Shown piece by piece: positions 17,570 to 30,618 of a DNA stretch of 64,000 bases. The notes under the pieces are model-generated. The model was not told where the DNA came from. It saw only the letters and a list, made by a program, of their open reading frames with translations, and ran no database searches. A program made the translations under genes and the position numbers. Each line of letters begins with the position of its first letter. Positions within the stretch are counted from its first letter, which is position 1. The stretch spans positions 62,001-126,000 of the forward strand of contig PQAF01000032.1 of the NCBI GenBank assembly GCA_003105015.1, read 5' to 3'. The DNA is from Rhodocyclales bacterium (GTDB taxonomy: Bacteria; Pseudomonadota; Gammaproteobacteria; Burkholderiales; Rhodocyclaceae).

Positions 17570-18861
17570 TGAGCTCGAAATGCATCCGCCTGGCGGAGAC
17601 CCTCAACCGCGACTGCCAGTGCGTCAGCGTCGACCGCGACAGGCTGCGCCGCGCCCTGGCGCAGGGCGAGGCCGGCGCCGACATGATCCGCCTGATCGAG
17701 GAGGAGCGCCCGCATCTGTTCGCCGCGACGACGGTGTTCCTCGGCCAGGCCAGCGTCGAGCGCATGGCCGAGGTCGTCGCGGCGGTGGAGCGCGTCGTGG
17801 CGCTGCCGGCGTGGGCGGAGCGCGTGCTGGCCTGGGCGCCGGAGACGGCGCGGCACGAGACCGCCGCCTCGAGCGTCTTCATGGGCTACGACTTCCACCT
17901 CGGCGAGGCCGGCCCGCAGCTCATCGAGATCAACACCAACGCAGGCGGCGGCCTGCTCAACGCGGCGCTCTCGCAGGCGCAGTTCGCCTGCTGCGAGGAG
18001 GTGGCCGCCATGCTGCCCGGGGTGCATCCGGCGCCGACGCTGGAGCAGGACTATGTCGACATGTTCCGCGAGGAATGGCGCGCCGAGCGGGACGGCGCGG
18101 AATTGCGCCGCATCGCCATCGTCGACGAAAAGCCGCAGGAGCAATACCTTTACCCGGAATTCCTGCTCTTCAGGAAGCTCTTCGAGCGCCATGGCATCGC
18201 GGCGGTCGTCTGCGATCCGGCGGAGCTGGCCTTTGCCGACGGCGAACTGAAGCACGGCGGCGAGCGCATCGACCTGGTCTACAATCGGCTGACGGATTTC
18301 GGTCTGGAGGCGCCGGCCAGCGCTGCGCTGCGGCAGGCCTGGCTGGCCGGGGCGGTCGTGCTGACGCCGCATCCGCGCGCCCATGCCCTCTACGCCGACA
18401 AGCGCAACCTGACGCTGCTGACCGACGAGGCAGTGCTCGCCGAACTGGGCGCGGACGCGGCGACGCGGGCCACGCTGCTGGGCGGCATTCCGCGCACGCG
18501 GCGGGTGCGGCGCGAGGAGGCCGAGGACCTGTGGGCGCGCCGCAAGCAGCTGTTCTTCAAGCCGGCAGCAGGCTTCGGCGGAAGGGCGGCCTACCGCGGC
18601 GACAAGCTGACGAAGCGGGTGTTCGAGGAGATCCTCGAGGGCGATTATGTCGTGCAGGCGCTGGTGCCGCCCTCGGCGCGGCGCATCGGCACGGATGCCG
18701 AGCAGGTCGAACTGAAGATCGACCTGCGCAACTACACGTACCGGGGGCGGGTGCAGCTGGTGACGGCGCGCCTGTACCAGGGGCAGACGACGAATTTCCG
18801 CACGCCGGGCGGCGGCTTCGCGCCGGTGCTGACGGTGCCGAGCATCGAAGGGAAGGAATGA
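17569..18861 (+). CDS. Uncharacterised ATP-grasp-like protein
   Basis: FHLGEAGPQLIEINTNAGGGLLN, RRKQLFFKPAAGFGGRAAYRGDKLTKRVFEEIL; ATGA overlap with the upstream kinase. Confidence 0.6.
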   Translation: MSSKCIRLAETLNRDCQCVSVDRDRLRRALAQGEAGADMIRLIEEERPHLFAATTVFLGQASVERMAEVVAAVERVVALPAWAERVLAWAPETARHETAASSVFMGYDFHLGEAGPQLIEINTNAGGGLLNAALSQAQFACCEEVAAMLPGVHPAPTLEQDYVDMFREEWRAERDGAELRRIAIVDEKPQEQYLYPEFLLFRKLFERHGIAAVVCDPAELAFADGELKHGGERIDLVYNRLTDFGLEAPASAALRQAWLAGAVVLTPHPRAHALYADKRNLTLLTDEAVLAELGADAATRATLLGGIPRTRRVRREEAEDLWARRKQLFFKPAAGFGGRAAYRGDKLTKRVFEEILEGDYVVQALVPPSARRIGTDAEQVELKIDLRNYTYRGRVQLVTARLYQGQTTNFRTPGGGFAPVLTVPSIEGKE

Positions 18862-19355
18862 AAGTATTCGGTTTTGCCGGCTATTCCGGCAGCGGCAAGA
18901 CGACGCTGATCGAGCAGCTCATCCCGCGTTTCGTCATGCGCGGGCTGAAGGTGTCGCTCATCAAGCACGCCCACCACGGCTTCGACATCGACCAGCCGGG
19001 CAAGGATTCGTACCGCCACCGCGAGGCCGGCTGTTCGGAGGTGCTGCTCACCTCGAACCAGCGCTGGGTGGTGATGCACGAGTTGCGCGGCGAGCGGGAA
19101 CCGACGCTGGAGGAGCAGATCAAACTGCTGTCGCCCTGCGACCTGGCCCTGGTGGAGGGCTACAAGACCAACGACCTGATCCCCAAGCTGGAGGTGTACC
19201 GGCCCTCGATCGGCAAGCCGCCGATCCACCCCGAGCATCCGAACATCGTCGCCGTGGCGAGCGATGCGAAAATCGATACGACGCTGCCGGTGCTGGACAT
19301 CAACGACCCCGACGCCATTGCGCAATTCATCGTGGACCACCTTCATCTGAAATGA
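18858..19355 (+). CDS. mobB: Molybdopterin-guanine dinucleotide biosynthesis protein B
   Basis: MKVFGFAGYSGSGKTTLIEQLIPRF...IKHAHHGFDIDQPGKDSYRHREAG. Confidence 0.93.
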   Translation: MKVFGFAGYSGSGKTTLIEQLIPRFVMRGLKVSLIKHAHHGFDIDQPGKDSYRHREAGCSEVLLTSNQRWVVMHELRGEREPTLEEQIKLLSPCDLALVEGYKTNDLIPKLEVYRPSIGKPPIHPEHPNIVAVASDAKIDTTLPVLDINDPDAIAQFIVDHLHLK

Positions 19356-20557
19356 GTCTGCTTTCCTTCGACGAAGCCCTGCAAAAGCTCCTCGCTGCCG
19401 CCCGTCCGGTGACGGAAATCGAGGCGGTGGATACCGTCGCGGCCGCCGGCCGCACCCTGGCGCGCGTCCAGGCGAGCGGCATCGTCGTGCCGCCGCTCGA
19501 CAACTCGGCGATGGACGGCTACGCCGTGCGCATTGCCGACATCGCCACCCCGGGCATCCGCCTGCCGGTGGCGCAGCGCATTCCCGCCGGCAGCGTCGGC
19601 ACGCCGCTCCAGCCCGGCACGGCGGCGCGCATCTTCACCGGCGCCCCGGTGCCGGAGGGTGCAGACGCGGTGGTGATGCAGGAGCTGTGCGAGCATGCCG
19701 GCGAGGGCGTCGTGCAGGTCAACCATGTCCCGCGCGCCGGCGAGAACATCCGCCGCGCCGGCGAGGACATTCAAAACGGCGCCGAGATCCTCGCTGCCGG
19801 CACGCGGCTGGCGCCGCAGGACATCGGCTTGGCCGCCTCGGTCGGCCTGGCGACGCTGCCGGTGTTCCGGCGGCTCCGCGTGGCGGTGTTCTTCACCGGC
19901 GACGAGCTGTCGATGCCGGGCGAGCCGCTCAAGCCGGGCGGCATCTACAACTCCAACCGCTTTTCCCTGCGCGGGCTGCTCGCCGCGCTCGGCTGCGAGG
20001 TGCACGACCTCGGCATCGTGCGCGACACGCTGGAGGCGACGCGGGCGGCGCTGCGCGAGGCGGCCGCAGCCGACGTCATCATCACCAGCGGCGGCGTCTC
20101 CGTCGGCGAGGAGGACCACGTCAAGGGGGCGGTGCAGGCGGAGGGCGCGCTCGACCTGTGGAAGATCGCCATCAAGCCCGGGAAACCGCTGGCGTTCGGA
20201 AAAGTCAGTCCCCGCGAGACGGCGTTCATCGGCCTGCCGGGCAATCCGGTGTCGACCTTCGTCACCTTCCTCATGCTGGTGCGGCCCTTTCTGCTCGCCT
20301 GCCAGGGCGCGCGCGTCACGGCGCCGCGCGACCTGATGATGCGCGCCGACTTCGACTGGCCGAAGCCGGACCGCCGGCGCGAGTTTCTGCGCGTGCGCAT
20401 CAACGCCGCGGGCGGCCTCGACCTCTTCCCCAACCAGAGCTCGGGCGTGCTGACTTCCTGCGCCTGGGCCGACGGCCTGGTGGACAACCCGCCGGCGCAG
20501 GCGGTGACCCGCGGCGAACTGGTGCGCTTCCTGCCGTTTTCCGAGTTGTTATACTGA
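19352..20557 (+). CDS. moeA: Molybdopterin molybdenumtransferase
   Basis: PLDNSAMDGYAVR, SGGVSVGEEDHVK, FIGLPGNPVSTFVTF. Confidence 0.95.
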   Translation: MSLLSFDEALQKLLAAARPVTEIEAVDTVAAAGRTLARVQASGIVVPPLDNSAMDGYAVRIADIATPGIRLPVAQRIPAGSVGTPLQPGTAARIFTGAPVPEGADAVVMQELCEHAGEGVVQVNHVPRAGENIRRAGEDIQNGAEILAAGTRLAPQDIGLAASVGLATLPVFRRLRVAVFFTGDELSMPGEPLKPGGIYNSNRFSLRGLLAALGCEVHDLGIVRDTLEATRAALREAAAADVIITSGGVSVGEEDHVKGAVQAEGALDLWKIAIKPGKPLAFGKVSPRETAFIGLPGNPVSTFVTFLMLVRPFLLACQGARVTAPRDLMMRADFDWPKPDRRREFLRVRINAAGGLDLFPNQSSGVLTSCAWADGLVDNPPAQAVTRGELVRFLPFSELLY

Positions 20558-20560
20558 ATC

Positions 20561-20812
20561 ATGGTGAAAGTTCTGTATTTCGCCGGCCTGCGCGAGGCGG
20601 TCGGACAGTCTTCCGAGCAACTGGCATTGCCGGCCGAGATCGGCAATGTCGGCCAGCTGCATGCCCATCTTGCCGCCCGCGGCGGCGCCTGGGAGGCGCT
20701 GGCGAGGACGAAGAATCTGCGCATCGCGGTGAACCAGCAGATGGCGGCGATGGATGCATCGATCCGCGACGGCGACGAAGTCGCCTTCTTTCCGCCGGTG
20801 ACGGGAGGCTGA
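20561..20812 (+). CDS. moaD: Molybdopterin synthase small subunit
   Basis: VKVLYFAGLREAVG...DGDEVAFFPPVTGG, C-terminal GG. Confidence 0.95.
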   Translation: MVKVLYFAGLREAVGQSSEQLALPAEIGNVGQLHAHLAARGGAWEALARTKNLRIAVNQQMAAMDASIRDGDEVAFFPPVTGG

Positions 20813-21265
20813 GTGAAGATTTCCGTGCAGGCCGAGGACTTCGACCTCGGCGCCGAGTGCGCCGCGCTCGCGCGCAGCCGCACCGACATCGGCGCCGTGG
20901 CGAGCTTCGTCGGCCTGGTGCGCGATGCCAACGACGGCGCCGGCATCTCCCGCATGACGCTGGAGCACTATCCCGGCATGACCGAGAAGTCGCTGGCGGA
21001 GATCGTCGAGCAGGCGCGCGGCCGCTGGGATGTCATGGACGCCACGGTGATCCACCGCGTCGGCGAACTGAAGCCGGGCGACAACATCGTGCTGGTGGTG
21101 GTGGCGAGCGCGCACCGCGGCGACGCCTTCGCCGCCTGCGAGTTCATCATGGACTACCTGAAGACCCGCGCGCCGTTCTGGAAGAAGGAAGAGACGCCCG
21201 AGGGCGGGCGCTGGGTCGACGCGCGCGAGTCGGACGACGTCGCGGCGGAGAAGTGGAAGGCTTGA
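20813..21265 (+). CDS. moaE: Molybdopterin synthase catalytic subunit
   Basis: MTLEHYPGMTEKSLAEI...VVVASAHRGDAFAACEFIMDYLKTRAPFWKKEE. Confidence 0.95.
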   Translation: MKISVQAEDFDLGAECAALARSRTDIGAVASFVGLVRDANDGAGISRMTLEHYPGMTEKSLAEIVEQARGRWDVMDATVIHRVGELKPGDNIVLVVVASAHRGDAFAACEFIMDYLKTRAPFWKKEETPEGGRWVDARESDDVAAEKWKA

Positions 21266-21350
21266 GCACCGCGGGCTTCCCTGCCGCCGGGCCGCCCCAA
21301 GGCAGGGACAGTCAACACTTGGAGCGGGCGTAGCCCGCGAACGTCCGTCA

Positions 21351-21371
21351 CCCCCTTCCGTGGGAAGGGGG
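21351..21371. terminator. Candidate hairpin CCCCCTTCC-gtg-GGAAGGGGG between convergent moaE and phasin
   Basis: Perfect 9-bp stem, 3-nt loop, located between convergent gene ends. Confidence 0.5.
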
Positions 21372-21385
21372 CGGGGGGATGGTTG

Positions 21386-21898
21386 TCACTCCACTTTGAC
21401 GCTCTTGCCCTTGCCGGTCGTCGGCATGCTGAAGGCGGCGGCGGAGGCCTTGGCGATCTGGTCGAAGGCGTCCTTGGCGGTGCCGAAGGCCTTCTGCATG
21501 GTGGCGAAGGCGTCCTCGCCGCCGCCGGGCAGGCCGCTCACCGACATCATCTTCTTGAAGTTGTCCATCATTTCCTGGCTGGTGCCGGCCATCTGCTGGC
21601 CGAGCATGCGGTTGAACGCGCTCTGCGCCTCAGAGGTGATGTCGGCCATCTCGCGCATGGCCTCCATCATCTTCTGCGAGGTCTCCTGGGCGAAGCGGGT
21701 GCGCAGGGCCAGGGCGTCCTGCGGATCCTTCGCTTCGGTCAGTGCCCGGGCATTCTTCACGCTCTCCTCGAAGAGCGCGCGCGCCGTGTCGACCTGAAGC
21801 TCCATGATGCGCCTGGAGTTCTCCAGTGACATCTGCGTCAGCTTCATGGCGGCATCGAGGTTCTTCCGGTGCATTTCCGCGAACTGTTCGTTGCTCAT
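21386..21898 (-). CDS. Phasin family protein
   Basis: MSNEQFAEMHRKNLDAAMKLTQMSLENSRRIMELQVDTARALFEESVKNARALTEAKDPQDAL. Confidence 0.85.
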   Translation of the reverse strand: MSNEQFAEMHRKNLDAAMKLTQMSLENSRRIMELQVDTARALFEESVKNARALTEAKDPQDALALRTRFAQETSQKMMEAMREMADITSEAQSAFNRMLGQQMAGTSQEMMDNFKKMMSVSGLPGGGEDAFATMQKAFGTAKDAFDQIAKASAAAFSMPTTGKGKSVKVE

Positions 21899-21980
21899 GT
21901 CTCCCTCCTGGATGGATGTCGAAACCCGCCAGGATATGATGCGCCGATTATGCCGGCTTGAAAAGCCGGGGTCCGGCGGC

Positions 21981-24806
21981 TTACCCGAGCGTGAAGAAGA
22001 AGGCGGCGCCCCGGCCCGGCGCGCTCTCGGCGCGGATGTGGCCGCCGTGGCGGCGGATGACGCGGTGGACGATGGCCAGGCCGATGCCGGTGCCTTCGAA
22101 ATCCTTCGGATGGTGCAGGCGCTGGAAGGGCTGGAACAGCTTGTCGGCGTAGGTCATGTCGATGCCGGCGCCGTTGTCGCGGACGAAATACTCCCCCGTG
22201 GCCTCCTGGCGGCCGAATTCGATGCGCGGGGCGGCCGCATGCGCGGTGAATTTCCAGGCGTTGCGCAGGAGGTTGTTCAGGGCCACCTTGAGCAGGACGG
22301 GATCGCCCTCTGCGCCCAGGCCGGGCTGGATGGACCAGGCCACCTGGCGCGACGGGTGCGTCTCGCCGAGCTCCTGCGCCAGCTCGGCGACGATCTGGCT
22401 GAGGTCCACCCTGTGGGGCCTGAGTTCCTGCCGGCTGACCTGGGCCAGATCGAGCAGGTTGTCGATGAGGGTGCCCATCTTCTGGGTCGCCCGCCGGATG
22501 CGCTGCAGGTGGTCGCGGCCGGCCTCGCCGATGGCCTCGCTGTAGTCCTCGGCGATGACATGGCTGAAGCCGTCGATGGCGCGCAGCGGCGCGCGCAGGT
22601 CGTGCGAGACGGAGTAGCTGAAGGATTCCAGTTCGCGGTTCGAGTTTTCCAGCTCGGCCGTGCGTTCGCGCACGCGCCGCTCGAGGTCGGCATTCAGCTG
22701 GCGGATCTCGTCCTCGGCGCGCTTGCGCTCCGAGATGTCGGTGAACACACCGATGTAATGCGTCGGCCGGCCCTGGCTGTCCGTCACCACCGAGATGCTG
22801 AGGATTTCCGGATAGATTTCGCCGTTCTTGCGCTTGTTCCAGATCTCGCCGCTCCAGTAGCCCCTGTAGTCGATCGAGTCCCACATCGCCTTGTAGAAGG
22901 CGGCGTCCTGGCGGCCGGACTGGAGCAGGCGGGGGTTCTTGCCGAGCACCTCCTCCTGCGTGTAGCCGGTGATCGCGGTGAAGGCCGGATTGATCGAGAT
23001 GATGTTGCGGTGCAGGTCGGTGATGGTGACGCCCTCGCGCGAGCTTTCGAAGACGGTGGCGGCGAGACGCAATTGCAGTTCGGCCTGTTTCCTCTCCGTG
23101 ATGTCGTGGGTCGTGCCGATGGCGGAGAGGGCTTTGCCGTCCCTGTCGAATTCCAGTTCGGCCAGTTCGCGTACCCAGCGCGTCTCGCCCTGGGCGACGA
23201 TGCGGTGCTCGAAGTCGTAGGGGGCGCCGCCAAGGGCGGCCATCCAGGCCCGGTTCACCGCCTCGCGGTCGTCCGGATGCACACGGGAGAGGAACAGTTC
23301 GTAGGTGAGCGGCGTGCCGGGGGCGACGTCGAAGATGCGGTAGGCTTCGTCCGACCAGGTCAGGCGGTTGTCGGCGAGGTCCAGCGACCAGCTGCCGACG
23401 TGGGTGATCTCCTGCGCCTTGCGCAGCTGGGCCTCGCTTTCGCGCAGGCCGGCTTCCAGCCGGCGGCGCTCGGTGAGGTCGACGAAGACGACCACGGCGC
23501 GGTCGTCGAAGCGCGTCAGGTAGCAGTCGAAGGTGCGTTCCTCCCCATTCTTGCAGCGGATGGTGGCCTCGAACGGCGGCATCGTCCCGCCGCTGTCCTT
23601 CGCCCGCTCGTAGTGGGCCTGCCAGTCCCGGCGGACGTTGCGGCGGTATTCGGCATCCGGATAGGCGAGACGGTACCAGTGGCCGACGTCGGGCAGGTCG
23701 CTGCTCTCGTAGCCGGTGAGTTCGCTGAAGCGCCGGTTGAGGAAAATGACGTTATGGCCTGCCCCCTGGGCGATCATCATCGGCAGGGGGGATTCGACGA
23801 TCAGGCGCTGCAGGTCGGATTTGGCCGAGGCGAGCCGGTCCTGATGCCGACGGCCGCGCCAGCCCAGATATAAGATTGCCGCCGATGCAGCCGCGAACAT
23901 CAGGATCCGGTTGAACAGGTTGCCCCGCCACGCGGACAGAACCTCGTCGTAGTCGCGCGATACGAAGGCGATCAGGCCGGGATTGACATCGAGGCGACGG
24001 AGGACCGAGACGCGTTCGATGCCAGTGAACTTGACGGGGTTGAGATGGCGGGTCGAGCGGGCTCCTGCGGCGAGGTGCGCTTCGAAGGCGAGGCCGCCCT
24101 TGAGGTTTTTGCCGGTCAGCTCGGGCTGCGGCACGTCGTAAATGATGTCTCCGGCAGTGTTCACCAGCAGAGCATGGCCGGTGCCTTCGGGGCGGACGGT
24201 GTCCAGCACCGCCTTGAAGTAGCCCGGATCGATCGAGGCGCCGATGATGCCGGCGAAGCTTCCTTCCGCATCGAATAGCGCGCGCGAGACGGCCACCACG
24301 TATTGTTTCTGGGCGGAAAGGTAGGGCCGCGAGACGAACAGCCCCTCTGCCCGCGGGGCGTCGCGGTGATGGGTGAAGTATTCGCGGCCGGAGGCGTCGA
24401 AGCCGGCGTATTTCGGGTCGGAAATCGCCACGATCCGGCCGTCCCGGTCGCTGACGAAGACGATGCGCATCTCGGGAAAGCGATTGGCGCGGTCGGCCAG
24501 GATGTCGCCCAGCGAGGCGATGTTCTTCGGGGAGGAGGGCAGGCGGCTGGCGATTTCCTGCAGGCTCAGGTCTACCGCGCGCAGCGCGCCGGAGAGCTGC
24601 GCGTCGGCGATGCGCGCATGGGAATCGAGGTAGCGGTACTCCTGCTCGAGGTTGCGCCGATAGCTCTGCCAGGCGTCCCATGAAAGCGTGGCGGCAAGCA
24701 GCGCCACGGCAAGGATCGGCAGCGCCCAGCCGCGCAGCGCCTCCTTGACTGACTTGCCCGATCGAGCCGGGTCGGGGGAATCCGTTTGTAGGAGTGGAAT
24801 GCTCAA
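21981..24806 (-). CDS. Cache-PAS(x3) sensor histidine kinase
   Basis: Cache region [31 protein letters not shown] repeats, [32 protein letters not shown], HATPase [24 protein letters not shown]. Confidence 0.92.
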   Translation of the reverse strand: MSIPLLQTDSPDPARSGKSVKEALRGWALPILAVALLAATLSWDAWQSYRRNLEQEYRYLDSHARIADAQLSGALRAVDLSLQEIASRLPSSPKNIASLGDILADRANRFPEMRIVFVSDRDGRIVAISDPKYAGFDASGREYFTHHRDAPRAEGLFVSRPYLSAQKQYVVAVSRALFDAEGSFAGIIGASIDPGYFKAVLDTVRPEGTGHALLVNTAGDIIYDVPQPELTGKNLKGGLAFEAHLAAGARSTRHLNPVKFTGIERVSVLRRLDVNPGLIAFVSRDYDEVLSAWRGNLFNRILMFAAASAAILYLGWRGRRHQDRLASAKSDLQRLIVESPLPMMIAQGAGHNVIFLNRRFSELTGYESSDLPDVGHWYRLAYPDAEYRRNVRRDWQAHYERAKDSGGTMPPFEATIRCKNGEERTFDCYLTRFDDRAVVVFVDLTERRRLEAGLRESEAQLRKAQEITHVGSWSLDLADNRLTWSDEAYRIFDVAPGTPLTYELFLSRVHPDDREAVNRAWMAALGGAPYDFEHRIVAQGETRWVRELAELEFDRDGKALSAIGTTHDITERKQAELQLRLAATVFESSREGVTITDLHRNIISINPAFTAITGYTQEEVLGKNPRLLQSGRQDAAFYKAMWDSIDYRGYWSGEIWNKRKNGEIYPEILSISVVTDSQGRPTHYIGVFTDISERKRAEDEIRQLNADLERRVRERTAELENSNRELESFSYSVSHDLRAPLRAIDGFSHVIAEDYSEAIGEAGRDHLQRIRRATQKMGTLIDNLLDLAQVSRQELRPHRVDLSQIVAELAQELGETHPSRQVAWSIQPGLGAEGDPVLLKVALNNLLRNAWKFTAHAAAPRIEFGRQEATGEYFVRDNGAGIDMTYADKLFQPFQRLHHPKDFEGTGIGLAIVHRVIRRHGGHIRAESAPGRGAAFFFTLG

Positions 24807-24851
24807 GTATTACTTTCGATATACGGAGGCAGCATACCGGGAGCCTTCCGG

Positions 24852-24880
24852 CTTGAAAACCCCCGCACCAGCCCCATCTA
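24852..24880 (+). promoter_or_regulatory. sigma32-type heat-shock promoter upstream of clpB
   Basis: CTTGAAA (24852-24858), 13-nt spacer, CCCCATCTA (24872-24880); clpB ATG at 24911. Confidence 0.75.
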
Positions 24881-24910
24881 CCCGCCAGATATCCTTTTCG
24901 GAAGAAAAAC

Positions 24911-27493
<2,583 letters not shown>

Positions 27494-27543
27494 TCGTCCG
27501 GCACTGTAGAATCGGGCCTCCCCGTTTCTGCAGCGGCCGCGCG

Positions 27544-29412
27544 ATGAAGAAGCCCGAAGCGTCACCCGTTCTCGATGCGCTGATCGAAGAGGTCGGCGGC
27601 CTGCGCGCCGCCCTGGTCGAGCTGGCCGACAAGGCCGTCGGCTCGGCCGAGGCGATCCATCCGCACTACCGCGACAGCGCGCGCAACCTGGTTCATTACC
27701 TCTCCCTGCGGCAGCACGACCTGCGTCCGCTGCAGGCGCGCCTGGCCGAACTCGGCCTGTCCTCCCTCGGCCGCTCCGAACCCCACGTGCTGGCCAGCGT
27801 CGATGCCGTGCTGGGCGTGCTGCACCGGCTCGCCGGCCGCGAGGCGCCGGCGCCCGCCGGGCCGGCGCCGTTCGGCTTCGAGGCCGGCACCCATCTTCTG
27901 ACGGGCCACACCGAGGCGCTGCTCGGCGAGACGCCGGTCGGCCGCAACGTGCGCATCATGGTGACCATGCCGGGCGAAGCGGCCTTCGACTACCAGCTGG
28001 TGCACGACCTCCTGGCCGGCGGCATGAATTGCATGCGCATCAACTGCGCCCACGACGAGCCGGGCGCCTGGCTGCGCATGATCGAGCACCTGCGCCGCGC
28101 CGAGCAGGCGCTCAAGCGGCGCTGCAAGGTGCTGATGGATCTGGCCGGACCGAAGCTGCGCACCGGACCGGTGGCGCCGGGCCCGCAGGTGAAGAAGGTG
28201 CGCCCGCAGCGCGACGCCTTCGGCCGCGTCACCGCGCCGGCGCGCCTCTGGCTGCATGCGTCCGAAGCGGCCGAGCCGCCGAGCGAGGCGGACGCCAGTC
28301 TGCCGGTCGCCGAGGACTGGCTGCGGCATCTTGCCGAGGGGGACCGCGTCGTCTTCGAGGACGCCGGCGGCCGCACGCGCCGGCTGGAAATCGTCGAGAT
28401 CGGCCCCGGCTATGCCTGGGGCCTGTGCGCCAACACCGCCTACCTGGCGCCGGGCACCGTGCTGCGGCGCGAAGGCGGGCACGGCAAGCACCGCGAGACG
28501 CGGGTGGGCGAGCTGCCGGCGCAGGAAGGCAGCCTGCTGCTGCACCAGGGCGACCTGCTGCTGCTGACGCCCGACGACGAACCCGGCGAGGCGGCCACGC
28601 ACGACCGCGCCGGCCGCCTGCTGACGCCGGCGCACATCGGCTGCACGCTGCCGCAGGTGTTCGCCGACGTGCGGGCCGGCGATTCGGTCTGGCTCGACGA
28701 CGGGCGCATCGGCGGCACGGTGGAGAAGGTCAACCGCGCCGGCCTGCACGTGCGCATCGCGCGCGCCCGCCAGCGCGGCGAGAAGCTGCGCGCCGACAAG
28801 GGCATCAACCTGCCGGACAGCCCGCTGCAGCTGCCGGCGCTCACCGAGCAGGACCGCGACGACCTGCGCTTCATCGTCGAGCACGCCGACATGGTGGCGA
28901 TGTCCTTCGCCAACAGCGTCGAGGACGTCGAGGCGCTCACTGCGGAGATCGCCCGCCTCGGCCGCGGCACGCCGGCCATCGTGCTGAAGATCGAGACGCG
29001 GCGCGGCTTCGACCACCTGCCCAGCATGCTGCTGGCGGCGATGCGCTCGGCGGCCTGCGGCGTCATGATCGCGCGCGGCGACCTCGCCGTCGAATGCGGC
29101 TACGAGCGGCTCGCCGAGGTGCAGGAGGAGATGCTCTGGATCTGCGAGGCGGCGCACGTGCCGGTGATCTGGGCCACCCAGGTGCTGGAGACGCTGGCCA
29201 AGGAGGGCATTCCCTCGCGCGCAGAGATTACCGACGCGGCGATGGGCCACCGCGCCGAATGCGTCATGCTCAACAAGGGGCCGCACATCCTGCGCGCCGT
29301 GCAGACGCTCGACGACATCCTCCACCGCATGCGCCGCCACCAGGACAAGAAGCGGCCGATGCTGCGCCAGCTGCACCTGGCGAGCGCGTTCACGGCGGCC
29401 GCTTCGCCATGA
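27544..29412 (+). CDS. Pyruvate kinase-like protein with N-terminal extension, no evident C-terminal regulatory domain
   Basis: VRIMVTMPGEAAFDYQLVHDLLAGGMNCMRINCAHDEPGAW; CKVLMDLAGPKLRTG; GVMIARGDLAVECGYERLAEVQEEMLWICEAAHVPVIWATQVLE. Confidence 0.75.
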   Translation: MKKPEASPVLDALIEEVGGLRAALVELADKAVGSAEAIHPHYRDSARNLVHYLSLRQHDLRPLQARLAELGLSSLGRSEPHVLASVDAVLGVLHRLAGREAPAPAGPAPFGFEAGTHLLTGHTEALLGETPVGRNVRIMVTMPGEAAFDYQLVHDLLAGGMNCMRINCAHDEPGAWLRMIEHLRRAEQALKRRCKVLMDLAGPKLRTGPVAPGPQVKKVRPQRDAFGRVTAPARLWLHASEAAEPPSEADASLPVAEDWLRHLAEGDRVVFEDAGGRTRRLEIVEIGPGYAWGLCANTAYLAPGTVLRREGGHGKHRETRVGELPAQEGSLLLHQGDLLLLTPDDEPGEAATHDRAGRLLTPAHIGCTLPQVFADVRAGDSVWLDDGRIGGTVEKVNRAGLHVRIARARQRGEKLRADKGINLPDSPLQLPALTEQDRDDLRFIVEHADMVAMSFANSVEDVEALTAEIARLGRGTPAIVLKIETRRGFDHLPSMLLAAMRSAACGVMIARGDLAVECGYERLAEVQEEMLWICEAAHVPVIWATQVLETLAKEGIPSRAEITDAAMGHRAECVMLNKGPHILRAVQTLDDILHRMRRHQDKKRPMLRQLHLASAFTAAASP

Positions 29413-30617
29413 CCGCCGCCTCCGCCGCCATCCGCAGCGACGTCCGCGTCATCGGCCTGGTCGGCTTTGCCCACGGCACCTCGCATTTCTTCCACCTGCT
29501 GCTGCCGCCGCTGTTTCCATGGCTGATGCCGGAGTTCGGCCTCAGCTTCACCCAGGCCGGCGCCATGATGACGGTCTTCTTCGTCGTGTCGGCGCTCGGG
29601 CAGGCCGCGTCCGGCTTCGTGGTGGACCGCATCGGGCCGCGCCGCGTGCTGCTGGCCGGCATCGCCTGCTTCGTGCTGGCCGCGCTGGTGCTCGCGGCGG
29701 CGAACGGCTACGCCATGCTGCTCGCCGTCGGCGCCCTGGCCGGCCTCGGCAACAGCGTCTTCCACCCGGCCGACTTCACGGTGCTCAACCGCAAGGTGAG
29801 TCCGGCGCGGCTCGGCCACGCCTTTTCGGTGCACGGCCTGTCGGGCAACATCGGCTGGGCGATCGCCCCGGTCTACCTCACCGGCATCGCCGCGGCGGCG
29901 GGCTGGCGCGCGGCGGCGCTCGGCGCGGCGGCGCTCGGCGCCCTGGCCTGGGCGGTGGTGTGGCTGCGGCGCGACGCCACCGAACTCGCCGGAGACGGCG
30001 CAAAAGTCAGTCACGGCGGCACGGCGAGCACCTTCGGCTTCCTCGGCGCCGGCGCCGTGTGGATGTGCTTCGCCTTCTTCCTGCTGATCACCACGGCCTT
30101 CGGCGCCCTGCAGAACTTCGCCACCCCGGTGATGCAGAACGTGTACGGCCTGTCGGTGGCCGCGGCGGCGGCCACGCTGACGGCCTTCCTGCTCGGCGGC
30201 GCCGCCGGCATCGTCGCCGGCGGCGTGCTGGCGGGGCGCAGCGGCGCGCACGACCGGCTGATCGCGGCGGCGCTCGGCGCGGCGGCGCTGATGGCGGTCG
30301 TCATCGCCGCCGGCGTGCTGCCGGCCTGGAGCGTCTCGCTGGCGATGGGCGCCATGGGCTTCTGCGCCGGCATCGCCGGACCGTCGCGCGACCTGCTGGT
30401 GCGCCAGGCGGCGACGGCGCGCTTCGGCCAGCAGGCCTACGGGCGCGTCTACGGTTTCGTCTATTCGGGGCTGGACCTCGGCCTGGCGGTGTCGCCGCTG
30501 GTGTTCGGCCCGCTCATGGATGCCGGCCGCTTCGGCGCGGTGCTGGTCGGCGTGGCATTGCTGCAGGGCGCGGCGATCCTGACCGCGCTGGGCGTGGGGC
30601 GCCTGCCGGCGCGCTGA
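29409..30617 (+). CDS. MFS transporter
   Basis: Multiple TM helices; FVVDRIGPRRVLLAGI motif. Confidence 0.87.
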   Translation: MTAASAAIRSDVRVIGLVGFAHGTSHFFHLLLPPLFPWLMPEFGLSFTQAGAMMTVFFVVSALGQAASGFVVDRIGPRRVLLAGIACFVLAALVLAAANGYAMLLAVGALAGLGNSVFHPADFTVLNRKVSPARLGHAFSVHGLSGNIGWAIAPVYLTGIAAAAGWRAAALGAAALGALAWAVVWLRRDATELAGDGAKVSHGGTASTFGFLGAGAVWMCFAFFLLITTAFGALQNFATPVMQNVYGLSVAAAAATLTAFLLGGAAGIVAGGVLAGRSGAHDRLIAAALGAAALMAVVIAAGVLPAWSVSLAMGAMGFCAGIAGPSRDLLVRQAATARFGQQAYGRVYGFVYSGLDLGLAVSPLVFGPLMDAGRFGAVLVGVALLQGAAILTALGVGRLPAR

Positions 30618-30618
30618 T

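Noticed and set aside
22277-23873. Overlapping + strand ORFs in the sensor kinase region (e.g. 21804..23873)
   Set aside because: Shadow ORFs opposite a clear PAS histidine kinase; composition is atypical of proteins.
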